Shown piece by piece: positions 37,311 to 46,224 of a stretch of 64,000 bases of DNA. The translations under genes and the position numbers were made by a program. Location of the stretch: the NCBI GenBank assembly GCA_031655335.1, contig CP134226.1, positions 1,240,001-1,304,000 on the forward strand. Reading direction: 5' to 3'. The notes beneath the pieces were generated by a model, which saw only the letters and a list, made by a program, of their open reading frames with translations, was not told the origin of the DNA and searched no databases. Position 1 is the first letter of the stretch. Each line of letters opens with the position of its first letter. Source of the DNA: Thalassospiraceae bacterium LMO-SO8. GTDB lineage: Bacteria; Pseudomonadota; Alphaproteobacteria; Rhodospirillales; Casp-alpha2.

Positions 37311-37365
37311 CGCTGGCGGCTTTCCGCCCCTACAGGACCCCCGTCCCTTGGGTATCGCGGTGACA

Positions 37366-37598
37366 GGCGGCAGGTCTCCTGGCTTGTGGGTCGTCGTACC
37401 GTCCGGCCTTCCCGGGCACCCCATCCTTCCTTGCGGAAGAATCCGGCGTCCAGTGGCGCGACGGTGAACGGTACTCGCCACTCACAGTTGCGGGGGCAGC
37501 CACGGCGCGGGAGCCCCCGAATTGGGTCTGCTCCGTTCCGTGTTCCCTCTTAGCCCCGGGGCCTCATGCCCTTGATCGGGGAACCACCTGGCGCGGAC
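37366..37598 (-). promoter_or_regulatory. Cobalamin (AdoCbl-type) riboswitch
   Basis: Read on the minus strand this leader contains the B12 box AGCCAGGAGACCTGCC (37384-37369) near its 3' end. Upstream are the other conserved blocks of the class: TAAGAGGGAA, the GCCCCCGCAACTGTGAG region and a paired TTCCGCAAGGAA arm. The order matches the known cobalamin riboswitch. It sits about 100 bases before cbtB. The outer ends are approximate. Confidence 0.95.
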
Positions 37599-37831
37599 TA
37601 TAAGGAACAAGGGCGGCGGCGGTCAACGGATTGCGACCATCCCGCCGCCGGTTTTGCCTTATTTCCCCCTTGGGATTGGTCAAAGACGCCCCATTCGCGT
37701 TAAAATTCTGCCATAAAGGCGGACGAGAGTGGCCTTCCGCCGGAGGGGCCTTATGGCAAATCCGGCGTATCGTCATTCGCCGCCCGGCGGGCCCACCGAT
37801 GCCCCCGCCGGCGACCCGCAAGGAGATTTCC
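37599..37831 (+). promoter_or_regulatory. chvI upstream region
   Basis: This 233-bp stretch lies between the riboswitch (leftward) and chvI (rightward). TAAAAT (37701-37706) could be a -10 for chvI, with TTGGTC (37676-37681) 19 bases before it; this is a weak call. A GC-rich inverted repeat lies at about 37611-37660. AAGGAG precedes the chvI ATG. Confidence 0.3.
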
Positions 37832-38524
37832 ATGCCGAGTTCCATCGCCCTGGTCGACGACGATCAAAACATTCTGACCTCCGTGTCCATGGCGCTGGAG
37901 GCCGAGGGCTACAACGTCACCACCTATTCCGACGGGGCCGAGGCCCTGGAAGGCCTGGGCCGCGCCCCCGTGGACCTGGCCGTGCTCGATATCAAGATGC
38001 CGCGCATGGACGGGATGGAGCTGTTGTCCCGCATCCGCGAGCGCGACAATCTGCCGGTGATCTTCCTGACCTCGAAGGACGACGAGGTCGACGAGGTCGT
38101 GGGGCTCCGCATGGGGGCCGACGACTACATCAAGAAGCCGTTTTCCCAGCGCCTGTTGATCGAGCGCATCCGCGCCGTGCTGCGCCGCCGCGAATTGGAG
38201 GGCAAGGAGCCCGATTCCAAGGATGTCGTGCGCCGGGGCGAGTTGGTGCTCGACCCAGGCCGGCATCTCTGCACCTGGCAAGGCAAGGAGGTGAACCTGA
38301 CGGTCACCGAATTCCTGATCGTCGAGGCCCTGGCCCGCCGCCCCGGCCACGTGAAAAACCGCGACCAGTTGATTGACGCCGCCTACGGCGAGAATATCTA
38401 TGTCGATGACCGGACGATCGACAGCCACATCAAGCGGCTGCGCCGCAAGTTCCGGGCCGTGGACAATGACTTTTCGGAGATCGAAACGCTGTACGGCATC
38501 GGCTACCGCTACAAGGCGGAATAG
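37832..38524 (+). CDS. chvI: Response regulator ChvI (OmpR family)
   Basis: This 230-residue regulator has a receiver domain with acidic residues Asp9/Asp10, phosphoacceptor Asp53 ([11 protein letters not shown]) and Lys102 (DDYIKKPF). A winged-helix DNA-binding domain follows ([28 protein letters not shown]). It closely resembles ChvI, which in rhizobia controls envelope, acid and exopolysaccharide responses. AAGGAG is eight bases before the ATG. The kinase gene chvG follows after 58 bases. Confidence 0.94.
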   Translation: MPSSIALVDDDQNILTSVSMALEAEGYNVTTYSDGAEALEGLGRAPVDLAVLDIKMPRMDGMELLSRIRERDNLPVIFLTSKDDEVDEVVGLRMGADDYIKKPFSQRLLIERIRAVLRRRELEGKEPDSKDVVRRGELVLDPGRHLCTWQGKEVNLTVTEFLIVEALARRPGHVKNRDQLIDAAYGENIYVDDRTIDSHIKRLRRKFRAVDNDFSEIETLYGIGYRYKAE

Positions 38525-38582
38525 CTTGCACATCGCGCCGGTCGCCGCGTTTGCCGCCCTGTTCCGGGGCTTAAGGGGGCCC

Positions 38583-40289
38583 ATGGCCAAGGACGGAACC
38601 TATCCCGAGGACGGCCCGGCCGCGCCGAAAACCCCGGCGGGCGGCAAGACGTCCGCCGCGCCGGTGGGAGAGACCCCGCGCGGCGGCGAGCGTCAGCGCA
38701 AGCGGCGCCTGATTTCGCCCATTTCCGTTCATATCCTGGCCATCAACATGCTGGCCCTGTCGATCCTGGTCGCCGGTGTGCTGTACCTGGGCGACTATCG
38801 GCAAAGCCTGATCCGCGCCGAACTGTCGGCCTTGCGCACCCAGGCGCAACTGTTCGCCGTGGCCCTGGCCGAAGGGGCCATGCACCTGGACCAGTCGTCG
38901 GAACAGCAGGTCGCCACCAACATCCGCAACCAGATGCTGCGCCGGCTGGTCGAGGCCACGGGCACGCGCGCGCGCCTGTTCAACCGGGCCGGCGAACTGG
39001 CCGCCGACTCGCGCTATTTCGGCAAGACCCGCCAGGCGGTGGAGGTCGAACAGCTGCCGCCGCCGGGCACCGACGAGGGCGGCACGGCCGACGCCGTGTT
39101 CGACATCTACGACCGCCTCACCCGTTGGCTGCCGGGAACCCTGCCGCTCAGCCATTACCGGGAAATCCCGGAGCCCTCGGCCGCCGATTATCCCGAGGTC
39201 ATGTCCGCTCTCATGGGCGACGACAGCAGGATCGTGCGCGCCTATTCCCAGGACAGCATGATGCTGTCCGTCGCCGTGCCCGTGCAGCGCTACAAGCGCA
39301 TCCTGGGTGCCTTGATGCTGACCAAGCCGTCGGCCAGCATCGACAACGCGCTTCTGGACGTGCGCCTGGATATCCTGAAGATCTTCGGCGTCGCCATCGC
39401 CATCACCACGTTCCTGTCGATCTATCTGGCGCGCACCATCGCGCGGCCCGTGAAGCGTCTGGCCGCCGCCGCCGACCGCGTGCGCCGCGACCACAGCCGC
39501 GAAGAGGAAATCCCCGATTTCACCACCCGCAACGACGAAATCGGCGACCTGTCCCATGCGCTGCGCGGCATGACGGCAGCGCTCTGGACCCGCATGGACG
39601 CGATCGAGCGGTTCGCCGCCGACGTCGCACACGAGATCAAGAACCCCCTGACCAGCCTGCGCAGCGCGGTCGAGACCGCGGCCCGGATCAAGGACGTGGA
39701 CCAGCAACGCAAGCTGATGTCGATCATCCAGGACGACGTCGGCCGCCTGGACCGCCTGATTTCCGACATTTCCGACGCGTCCCGCCTGGATGCGGAACTG
39801 TCGCGCTCGCACCGCGAGCCGGTCGATCTGGCCGGCATGCTGTCGACCCTGGCCGATGTCCATGCGACGACGGCGGCGGACGGCGGGCCGAAACTGGTGT
39901 TGGAGATCATGGACGGCGAGAAACTGTCGGTGCAGGGCATGGAAGGCCGCCTGGTCCAGGTGTTCCGCAACCTGATCGCCAATGCCGTGACCTTCAGCCC
40001 GCCGGGCGGCGCCATCCGCATCACCGCGTCGCGCGACCGCAAGGCGGCGGTCGTCACCATCGACGACGAAGGTCCCGGCATCCCTCCCGGCAAGGAAGAG
40101 GCGATCTTTCAGCGCTTCTATACGGAACGCCCGCAGGGCGAGAAATTCGGCACCCATTCCGGTCTGGGGCTGTCGATCTCGCAGCAGATCGTCGACGCCC
40201 ACGACGGCACCATCCGCGCCTCCAACCGCCTGGGCGCCGACGGTAAAATCCTCGGCGCCCGGTTCACGGTCACCCTGCCGGCGGCCTAG
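38583..40289 (+). CDS. chvG: Sensor histidine kinase ChvG (ExoS-like)
   Basis: This 568-residue inner-membrane kinase has a membrane helix at about 47-70, a periplasmic sensor domain to about 265, a second helix (IFGVAIAITTFLSIYLA), a HAMP linker, and a HisKA domain with the phospho-site His350 in DVAHEIKNPLTSLRSAVE. The ATPase domain has NLIANAVTFSPPGG, DDEGPGIPPG and SGLGLSISQQIV. The start at 38583 leaves a long Pro/Gly-rich cytoplasmic N-terminus; a TTG at 38524 is possible. Its stop overlaps that of the opposite methyltransferase gene. Confidence 0.93.
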   Translation: MAKDGTYPEDGPAAPKTPAGGKTSAAPVGETPRGGERQRKRRLISPISVHILAINMLALSILVAGVLYLGDYRQSLIRAELSALRTQAQLFAVALAEGAMHLDQSSEQQVATNIRNQMLRRLVEATGTRARLFNRAGELAADSRYFGKTRQAVEVEQLPPPGTDEGGTADAVFDIYDRLTRWLPGTLPLSHYREIPEPSAADYPEVMSALMGDDSRIVRAYSQDSMMLSVAVPVQRYKRILGALMLTKPSASIDNALLDVRLDILKIFGVAIAITTFLSIYLARTIARPVKRLAAAADRVRRDHSREEEIPDFTTRNDEIGDLSHALRGMTAALWTRMDAIERFAADVAHEIKNPLTSLRSAVETAARIKDVDQQRKLMSIIQDDVGRLDRLISDISDASRLDAELSRSHREPVDLAGMLSTLADVHATTAADGGPKLVLEIMDGEKLSVQGMEGRLVQVFRNLIANAVTFSPPGGAIRITASRDRKAAVVTIDDEGPGIPPGKEEAIFQRFYTERPQGEKFGTHSGLGLSISQQIVDAHDGTIRASNRLGADGKILGARFTVTLPAA

Positions 40290-41215
40290 GACTTCTTCAA
40301 ACTCACCAGGATCGTATCCGCCGCCATCTGCCCGCCGACCCGTTCGCGGCCCCGGTGGTCGGCCAGCACGCGGCGGAATTCCTCCCAGTTGGCGAGCACC
40401 ACCGGCAGGCGGGCGAGGCCACGGACCCGGCCCTCGCCCCGGACCTTGTCGCAGGTATGCTTGAGCGCCCGTTTCCAAGGCGCCTTGGCCTTGGGCATCC
40501 AGGTTTCCAAGTCCAGCCCCAGCACCCGGGCCAAGCCTTCGAGGGCGGCGATGTTCCACCGCGTCATGTGATGGGGCGGCAGGTTCATGACGTCATCATG
40601 CAGGTATTCGCGGCTCATCGGCGAATAGGGCACGGAAAACAGGATACGTCCCTTGGGCGCCAGCAGATTGCGCACGGCGCCCATGAGGGCCCCCGGCGTC
40701 GCGACATGTTCGAGCACATGGCTGAGGACCACGGCGTCATAGGCGCCCGCGGCCTCGACGATCACCTGTTCCAGCGATTCGCGGCGCACGTCGAGCCCCC
40801 GCGCCTGCGCCTTTTTCACCGAACTTTCCGACAGGTCGATGCCCTCGGCCGTGACCTGGGGCAGGTCCTTAAGCGTTTCCAGGAAATCGCCCTGCCCCGC
40901 ACCCAGCTCCAGCAGGCGAAGCGGCCGCGCCTCCGCCGCCAGGACGTCCTTGATGCGGGCCCATTCCCAGCGCCCCTGGGCGTGGTACTTGGGGAACGAG
41001 GTCAGCCAATCGTAGAGCACGGCACCCCCCGCCCGCATGGGGTCCGCATAGACCAGGGCGCAATCGGCGCAGCGCACGATGTCGTAATCGCCGGGCACCG
41101 CGTCCGCAGGCGGGCTTTGCCCAAACACGGCCGCGAGCCCGCGCGCGATTTCGTCCGCGCCAAGGCGGCGGATCACGGCGCCGGGGCCGGAACAGACGGG
41201 GCATTTGGCGGTCAT
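40286..41215 (-). CDS. Class I SAM-dependent methyltransferase with N-terminal zinc-binding motif
   Basis: This 309-residue protein has cysteine pairs CPVC and CADC in its first 55 residues, likely a zinc site as in C-methyltransferase-type families. The SAM-binding domain is LRLLELGAGQGDFLETL with VVLSHVLEHVATPGALM. A C-terminal part, FSVPYSPMSREYLHDDVMNLPPHHMTRW, is typical of methyltransferases acting on sugars or lipids. The substrate is unknown. It points against chvG and hprK and looks inserted in the regulatory cluster. Confidence 0.84.
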   Translation of the reverse strand: MTAKCPVCSGPGAVIRRLGADEIARGLAAVFGQSPPADAVPGDYDIVRCADCALVYADPMRAGGAVLYDWLTSFPKYHAQGRWEWARIKDVLAAEARPLRLLELGAGQGDFLETLKDLPQVTAEGIDLSESSVKKAQARGLDVRRESLEQVIVEAAGAYDAVVLSHVLEHVATPGALMGAVRNLLAPKGRILFSVPYSPMSREYLHDDVMNLPPHHMTRWNIAALEGLARVLGLDLETWMPKAKAPWKRALKHTCDKVRGEGRVRGLARLPVVLANWEEFRRVLADHRGRERVGGQMAADTILVSLKKS

Positions 41216-41243
41216 GGCCGCCCTTATACCTTCTTGGCTGCCG

Positions 41244-42035
41244 TCAGTAATTAACCGATTCGCCCGATCCGCCGTCGACGGCGATGCATTGGCCCGTGAC
41301 CATCCCCGCCAGGGGCGAGCAGAAGAACAGGACCGCGTTCGCCATGTCCTCGGGCGCCACCAGCCGGCCCATGGGAATTTCCGTCTCGCGCTTGGCCATG
41401 GCGTCCTTCAGGCTGATGCCCGCGTCGTCGGCCTCGCGCTGGAAGATCTGCATGACCCGCTCCGTCGCCGTGAACCCGGGATGCACGCAGTTGATGGTGA
41501 CCCCGCCCTTGGCGGCGCGGGTCGCCAGCTGCTTGGTGAAGTTGGCGACGCCCGCGTTGACCACGCCGTTGGTCACGCGAAGGGGGGCGACGATGCGCGC
41601 CGTCATGCCGCCGATGTTGACGATGCGGCCCCAACCCTTTGCCTCCATGCGCGGCAGCAGGATGCGCGCCAGGCGGATATAGGCCATCAGCTTGACGTCG
41701 ATGTGGTAGCGGAACAGCTCGTCCGTCTGCTCGTCGAAGGGGGCCGCGGTCGAGGTCACGGCGTTGTTGACCAGGATGTCGACGCCGCCGGCCGCCGCCA
41801 GGGCCTGTTCGGCGAACCGCTCCACGTCCTCCAGCTTCGACACGTCGGCCTGGAACGGCCAGGCCTCGACCCCGAGTGCGCGGATGTCCGCCGCCGTCGC
41901 CTCCAGGCTGTCCGGCGTGCGCCCGCACAGCGCGATGTTGGCGCCCTGTTTCGCCAGGGTCAGCGCGATGGCGCGGCCGATGCCGCGCGAGCCGCCGGTG
42001 ACGAAGGCGGTCTTGCCCTTCAGTTCGAAATCCAT
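41244..42035 (-). CDS. SDR family protein lacking the catalytic Tyr and Lys
   Basis: This 263-residue short-chain dehydrogenase-like protein has an intact nucleotide site, TGGSRGIGRAIAL at about 13-25, and NNAV at 90-93. In the catalytic region the expected Ser, Tyr and Lys are replaced by about Gly143, Asn156 and Asn160 (LRVTNGVVNAGVANFTK). The C-terminus is otherwise typical (GQCIAVDGGSG). It may bind NAD(P) without normal SDR catalysis, or use other residues. A GGGAGG-type SD precedes the ATG at 42035. Confidence 0.85.
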   Translation of the reverse strand: MDFELKGKTAFVTGGSRGIGRAIALTLAKQGANIALCGRTPDSLEATAADIRALGVEAWPFQADVSKLEDVERFAEQALAAAGGVDILVNNAVTSTAAPFDEQTDELFRYHIDVKLMAYIRLARILLPRMEAKGWGRIVNIGGMTARIVAPLRVTNGVVNAGVANFTKQLATRAAKGGVTINCVHPGFTATERVMQIFQREADDAGISLKDAMAKRETEIPMGRLVAPEDMANAVLFFCSPLAGMVTGQCIAVDGGSGESVNY

Positions 42036-42250
42036 GTTGTTTGTCCTCCCATGAGGTTCTGCGGTGCCCCCGCTTGCGCGCAGCATGGCGCAGCGGAATG
42101 GACCCGTCCACAAGGGCACGGCGAATTTTTCCCGCCCACGGGCGGTTTGCAAAAAACCGGGACAAAAATACGCCGCCGTCGCCGGAAGTCACGGGTCGGC
42201 CTCAAGAATTGGCTGGACAGGACCGGCCCGCCATTCCAACCTCCCCGCTT

Positions 42251-42745
42251 ATGCGGATGGTTCACGAACAAGTCCATGCCACCTGCGTCGCCATCGGCGG
42301 CGCGGGCGTGCTGCTGCGCGGCCCGTCGGGGGCCGGCAAGTCGGATTTGGCGCTGCGCCTGATCGACGGCGGCGGCGCCGACGGCCCCCGTCTGGTCGCC
42401 GACGACCGGGTCGACCTGACCCTGCGCGCCGGCCGCGTCTGGGCGCAGGCCCCTGGGCCGCTGAAGGGCCTGTTGGAAGTCCGCGGCGTCGGCATCATGC
42501 CCATGAAGGCCCTGGACGAAATTGCCATCGCCCTGGTCTGCGATCTGGTCGCGCCGCCTTTGGTCGAGCGCCTGCCCGAGGTCGTGACGACCCCGGTCCT
42601 GGACCTGGACATCCCCTTCATCCGCCTGGCCCCGTTCGAGGCCTCGGCCCCCGCCAAGATCCGCCTGGCACTGCGCCGCCTGCCCTGGGAAGCCGTGGAC
42701 GGCGAGGCCGATATCATCGCCGGACGGATCGGAGAACAATCATGA
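42251..42745 (+). CDS. hprK: HPr kinase/phosphorylase, short alphaproteobacterial form
   Basis: This 164-residue protein consists only of the C-terminal kinase domain of HprK, as in other alphaproteobacteria. The P-loop GPSGAGKSD is at 24-32. LLEVRGVGIMPM matches the family's K3-like motif, and DLDIPFIRL follows. It should phosphorylate HPr on Ser46, which is present in the HPr gene nearby. The N-terminal domain of the Firmicute enzyme is absent. Its TGA overlaps the rapZ ATG (ATGA). Confidence 0.92.
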   Translation: MRMVHEQVHATCVAIGGAGVLLRGPSGAGKSDLALRLIDGGGADGPRLVADDRVDLTLRAGRVWAQAPGPLKGLLEVRGVGIMPMKALDEIAIALVCDLVAPPLVERLPEVVTTPVLDLDIPFIRLAPFEASAPAKIRLALRRLPWEAVDGEADIIAGRIGEQS

Positions 42746-43629
42746 CGTCCGGCGGCGAACAAGCGGCGCCAGCCGGGAAACTGCCCCTGGTTCTGGTCAC
42801 CGGGGTGTCGGGGGCGGGCAAGTCATCGGCCCTGAAGGCGCTCGAGGACATGGGGTTCGAGGCCGTCGACAACCTGCCGCTGTCGCTGATGGGCCGGCTG
42901 GTCGCCCCCGGCGACTTTCCCCATCCCATCGCCGCCGGCGTCGATATCCGCACCCGCGAATTCGGGGCCGAGGCGTTCCTGGAACAGGTCGCGGAACTGC
43001 GCGCGCGCGCCGATGTCGACGTCAAGGTTCTGTTCATGGACTGCGACGATCAGGTGCTGACCCGCCGTTACGCAGAAACCCGGCGGCGCCATCCGCTCGC
43101 CATCGACCGGCCCGTGGCCGACGGCATCCGCCAGGAACGCACCCTTCTGGCCCCCGTGCGCGAACAGGCCGACGTGGTGATGGACACCTCCGACATGTCC
43201 CTGGGCGCGCAAAAGGCGGCCATGGAAGATCATTTCGCCGTTCAGGGCGATCCGGGCCTGCCCGTGTTCGTGGTTTCCTTTTCCTACAAAAACGGCCTGC
43301 CACGCGACGCCGACCTGGTGTTCGACGTGCGGTTCCTGAAGAACCCCCATTACGACCTCGATCTCAGGCCCTTGACCGGCCTGGACGAAAAGGTCGGCCG
43401 GCATGTCGCGGGCGATCCCGGGTTCGACGAGTTCTTCGGCCATCTGACGGCGCTGCTGGGGCCGCTGCTGCCGCGTTATGCGGCCGAGGGGAAAAGCTAT
43501 CTGACCATCGCCGTCGGCTGCACCGGCGGGCGCCATCGCTCCGTTTATGTCGCCGAACGCCTGGGGGCTTGGCTGGGCAGCCAAGGAGAAAAGGCGCGGG
43601 TGCGCCATCGCGACTTGGACAAACGATGA
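42742..43629 (+). CDS. rapZ: RNase adapter protein RapZ
   Basis: This 295-residue YvcJ/RapZ-family P-loop protein has GVSGAGKS at 21-28 followed by ALEDMGFEAVDNLP. The C-terminal domain has VSFSYKNGLPRDADLVFDVRFLKNP and VGCTGGRHRSVYVAE. In enteric bacteria RapZ binds GlmZ sRNA and directs RNase E; in alphaproteobacteria the partner is less clear. It is translationally coupled to hprK and sits inside the PTS gene group. Confidence 0.94.
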   Translation: MTSGGEQAAPAGKLPLVLVTGVSGAGKSSALKALEDMGFEAVDNLPLSLMGRLVAPGDFPHPIAAGVDIRTREFGAEAFLEQVAELRARADVDVKVLFMDCDDQVLTRRYAETRRRHPLAIDRPVADGIRQERTLLAPVREQADVVMDTSDMSLGAQKAAMEDHFAVQGDPGLPVFVVSFSYKNGLPRDADLVFDVRFLKNPHYDLDLRPLTGLDEKVGRHVAGDPGFDEFFGHLTALLGPLLPRYAAEGKSYLTIAVGCTGGRHRSVYVAERLGAWLGSQGEKARVRHRDLDKR

Positions 43630-43739
43630 GATTCGTACCAATATCCCTTTCCGGAAAGATACCGAAGCGGACCAAATAAACCGCCGGCCGGGGAGCCGCC
43701 ACTTCTTGAGGGACACACACGAATGATGGAATGCCTGTC

Positions 43740-44147
43740 ATGATCGGATTGGTCGTCGTAACCCACGGCAATCTGGCGACGGAAATGATTTCCGCCCTGG
43801 AACACGTGGTCGGGCCGCAACCCGACGTGGCCGCCGTGTGCATCGGGCCCGAGGACGACATGGAGGAACGCCGCGCCGAGATCATGGAGCGGGTCGAGCA
43901 GGTCGAATCGGGCGAGGGCGTCGTGGTGTTGACCGACATGTTCGGCGGCACGCCGTCGAATTTGGCGATTTCCATTCTGGATCGCGCCAATGTCGAGGTC
44001 ATCGCCGGGATCAACCTGCCCATGCTGGTCAAGCTGGCCAGCGTGCGCAAGACCGAACCTCTGGCCAAGGCCGTCGAGGCGGCCCAGGAAGCGGGCCGCA
44101 AGTACATCAACATCGCGTCGCGCCTGCTGACCCAGGAAGCGCGCTAG
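43740..44147 (+). CDS. PTS IIA component, mannose family (EIIA-Man-like)
   Basis: This protein of about 135 residues is a free-standing EIIA of the mannose family. The phosphorylated His9 lies in GLVVVTHGNLA, and LTDMFGGTPSNLAI is diagnostic. No IIB, IIC or IID gene is nearby, so it probably serves as a regulatory phosphate acceptor from HPr rather than in sugar uptake. The ATG at 43731 is an alternative start. HPr follows 21 bases later. Confidence 0.93.
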   Translation: MIGLVVVTHGNLATEMISALEHVVGPQPDVAAVCIGPEDDMEERRAEIMERVEQVESGEGVVVLTDMFGGTPSNLAISILDRANVEVIAGINLPMLVKLASVRKTEPLAKAVEAAQEAGRKYINIASRLLTQEAR

Positions 44148-44168
44148 CGCGCCCGGCCGGGAAGACTT

Positions 44169-44462
44169 ATGCCGTCGCGTACCGTCACCATCGTCAACAT
44201 GCGCGGCCTGCACGCCCGTGCGGCCGCCAAGTTCGCCAAACTGGCGGGCGAGTTCGAAGCCGAGGTTCTGGTCTCCAAGGACGGCCAGACCGTGGGCGGG
44301 CGGTCGATCATGGGGCTGATGATGCTGGCCGCCGCCCCCGGCACGGAGATCGAGATCGCCTGCAACGGCGATGGCAACGCGGCCGCGTTGGACGCCCTGG
44401 CCGCCCTGGTCGAGGACGGCTTCGACGAGGAACTGTCGGACATCCCGGCGCCGGACAAATGA
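44169..44462 (+). CDS. ptsH: Phosphocarrier protein HPr
   Basis: This 97-residue HPr has the EI-phosphorylated His15 in NMRGLHARAAAKF and the regulatory Ser46 in VGGRSIMGLMML, the target of HprK. The fold pattern and length are standard, with an acidic C-terminal extension. It lies between the EIIA gene and ptsI, so phosphate flow EI to HPr to EIIA is encoded in one stretch. Confidence 0.95.
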   Translation: MPSRTVTIVNMRGLHARAAAKFAKLAGEFEAEVLVSKDGQTVGGRSIMGLMMLAAAPGTEIEIACNGDGNAAALDALAALVEDGFDEELSDIPAPDK

Positions 44463-44484
44463 GCCCCGTGACATGAGGGGGGAC

Positions 44485-46224
44485 ATGGAAAAACGTTTCG
44501 AAGGAATGGGGGTTTCGCCCGGGATCGCCGTGGGCCCGGCCCACGTGCGCGAGGCCGGCACCCTGGAAGTCCCCGAACGGCACGTCGCCAAGAAGGGCCG
44601 GCCGGCCGAGGCAAAGCGCCTGACCGCCGCCGTGATCCTGGCCCGCCGCCAGATCAAGCGCCTCAAGGCCCAGGCCCAGAAGGACACCGTCACCCAGGAA
44701 ATGCATTTCCTGTTCGACGCCTACCTTCAGATGCTGGAGGATTCGCGCCTGGTGCGCGGCGCCCAGGACCTGATCCAGGGCAAGGGCCTGAACGCCGAGG
44801 CGGCGGTACAAAAGACCCTGACCGGCATCGTCCATGCCTTTCAGGCCATGGACAACGCCTATATCGCGGCCCGGGTCGACGACGTGCGCGACGTCGGCAA
44901 CCGCATCATCCGCAACCTCATGCGCGAACCCCTGAAGCCGTTCAGCCAGGCCGCACCGGGATCGGTCATTATCGCCGATCAGTTGTCGCCCGCCGACACG
45001 GCGCAGTTGGACCCCGCGCGCATCGCGGGTGCCGCGACGGCGCTGGGCGGGGCCGAGGGGCACGCGGCGATCATGGCCCGGGCGCTGGGCATCCCGCTGG
45101 TGCTCGGCGTGCCCGATTTGGCCGACGCGGTGACGACCGGCGCCCAGGTCATCATCGACGGCACCCGCGGCACGGTCATCGTCAACCCGACGGCGCGCAC
45201 GCTGGGCGTTTACGAGCAGCTCAAGATCGACGCCCGCAAGGTCGCCGAACGCCTGGGCCATATGCGCACCGTGCCCGCCGTCACCCGCGACAACGTGACC
45301 GTGGCCCTGGCCGCCAACCTGGAACTGCCCATCGAACTTGAGATGGTCAAGCGCAACGGGGCCGCCGGCATCGGCCTGCTGCGCACGGAATTCCTGTACA
45401 TGAGCCGCGACGACACGCCGACGGAGGACGAACAGTACGCGGCGCTCAGGGAAATCGTCGACGCCATGGACGGCAAGCCGGTGACCATCCGCACCCTCGA
45501 CGTGGGCGGCGAGAAACCGGCCCGGGGGCTGTTGGGCGACCTCGGCGAGGCGGCCGCTTCGGCGCTCGGCCTGCGCGGCATTCGTTTGTCGCTAAAACAC
45601 ACGAAGACCATGGACGCGCAGCTGACGGCGATCCTGCGCGCCGCCTGCCACGGGCCCGTGCGCATCCTGCTGCCCATGGTCTCCACCGTCTCGGAGGTCC
45701 GCCAGACGCGCGACGCCCTCAACAGGGCCGTGCAACGGCTCAAGCGCCGCAAACAGAAGGTGCCCAACCCCCTGCCGCCCTTGGGCGTGATGATCGAGGT
45801 GCCGGCGGCGGCGCTGGCCGCCGACGCGCTTGCCCAGGTTTCGGACTTCTTCGCCATCGGCTCCAACGACCTGACCATGTACACGCTGGCCACCGACCGC
45901 ACCAACGAACACGTCGCGCATCTGTTCGACTCGCTCCACCCGGCGGTGCTGCGTCTGATCCAGTTCGCGACCCAGGCCGCCCTGCGTTCGCGCATCCCGA
46001 TCTCACTCTGCGGCGAGATCGCGGGCGATCCGCGCTATGCACCCCTGCTTTTGGGCCTGGGACTGCGCGAGCTGTCCATGGTGCCGGCCAACATCCCGCT
46101 GGTGAAACAGCGCATCCGCGCGCTGGACATCGCCGCCGCCACCCGCCGCGCCGACGCCATCATGGGCCAGGTCGACCCGGGCCGCATCGCGGCCCTGCTC
46201 GACGATTTCAACGGGCTGTCCTAA
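44485..46224 (+). CDS. ptsI: PTS enzyme I (phosphoenolpyruvate-protein phosphotransferase)
   Basis: This 579-residue enzyme I uses PEP to phosphorylate HPr. There is no N-terminal GAF domain, so it is not the PtsP (EI-Ntr) form. The active His193 is in LGGAEGHAAIMARAL, where the usual TSH is changed to EGH. The PEP-binding domain has IGLLRTEFLYM, GSNDLTMYTLATDRTN and the catalytic Cys in ISLCGEIAGD. The ATG at 44485 has GAGG six bases upstream; 44473 is an alternative. Its stop overlaps that of the hydrolase gene. Confidence 0.93.
   Translation: MEKRFEGMGVSPGIAVGPAHVREAGTLEVPERHVAKKGRPAEAKRLTAAVILARRQIKRLKAQAQKDTVTQEMHFLFDAYLQMLEDSRLVRGAQDLIQGKGLNAEAAVQKTLTGIVHAFQAMDNAYIAARVDDVRDVGNRIIRNLMREPLKPFSQAAPGSVIIADQLSPADTAQLDPARIAGAATALGGAEGHAAIMARALGIPLVLGVPDLADAVTTGAQVIIDGTRGTVIVNPTARTLGVYEQLKIDARKVAERLGHMRTVPAVTRDNVTVALAANLELPIELEMVKRNGAAGIGLLRTEFLYMSRDDTPTEDEQYAALREIVDAMDGKPVTIRTLDVGGEKPARGLLGDLGEAAASALGLRGIRLSLKHTKTMDAQLTAILRAACHGPVRILLPMVSTVSEVRQTRDALNRAVQRLKRRKQKVPNPLPPLGVMIEVPAAALAADALAQVSDFFAIGSNDLTMYTLATDRTNEHVAHLFDSLHPAVLRLIQFATQAALRSRIPISLCGEIAGDPRYAPLLLGLGLRELSMVPANIPLVKQRIRALDIAAATRRADAIMGQVDPGRIAALLDDFNGLS

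Noticed and set aside
37611-37665. GC-rich inverted repeat followed by TTTTGCCTT as a terminator
   Set aside because: On the plus strand there is no upstream gene to end, and on the minus strand the T-run is absent.
42134-42160. CCGCCC/GGGCGG dyad as a terminator near hprK
   Set aside because: No T-run follows on either strand in a useful position; likely GC-rich chance pairing.
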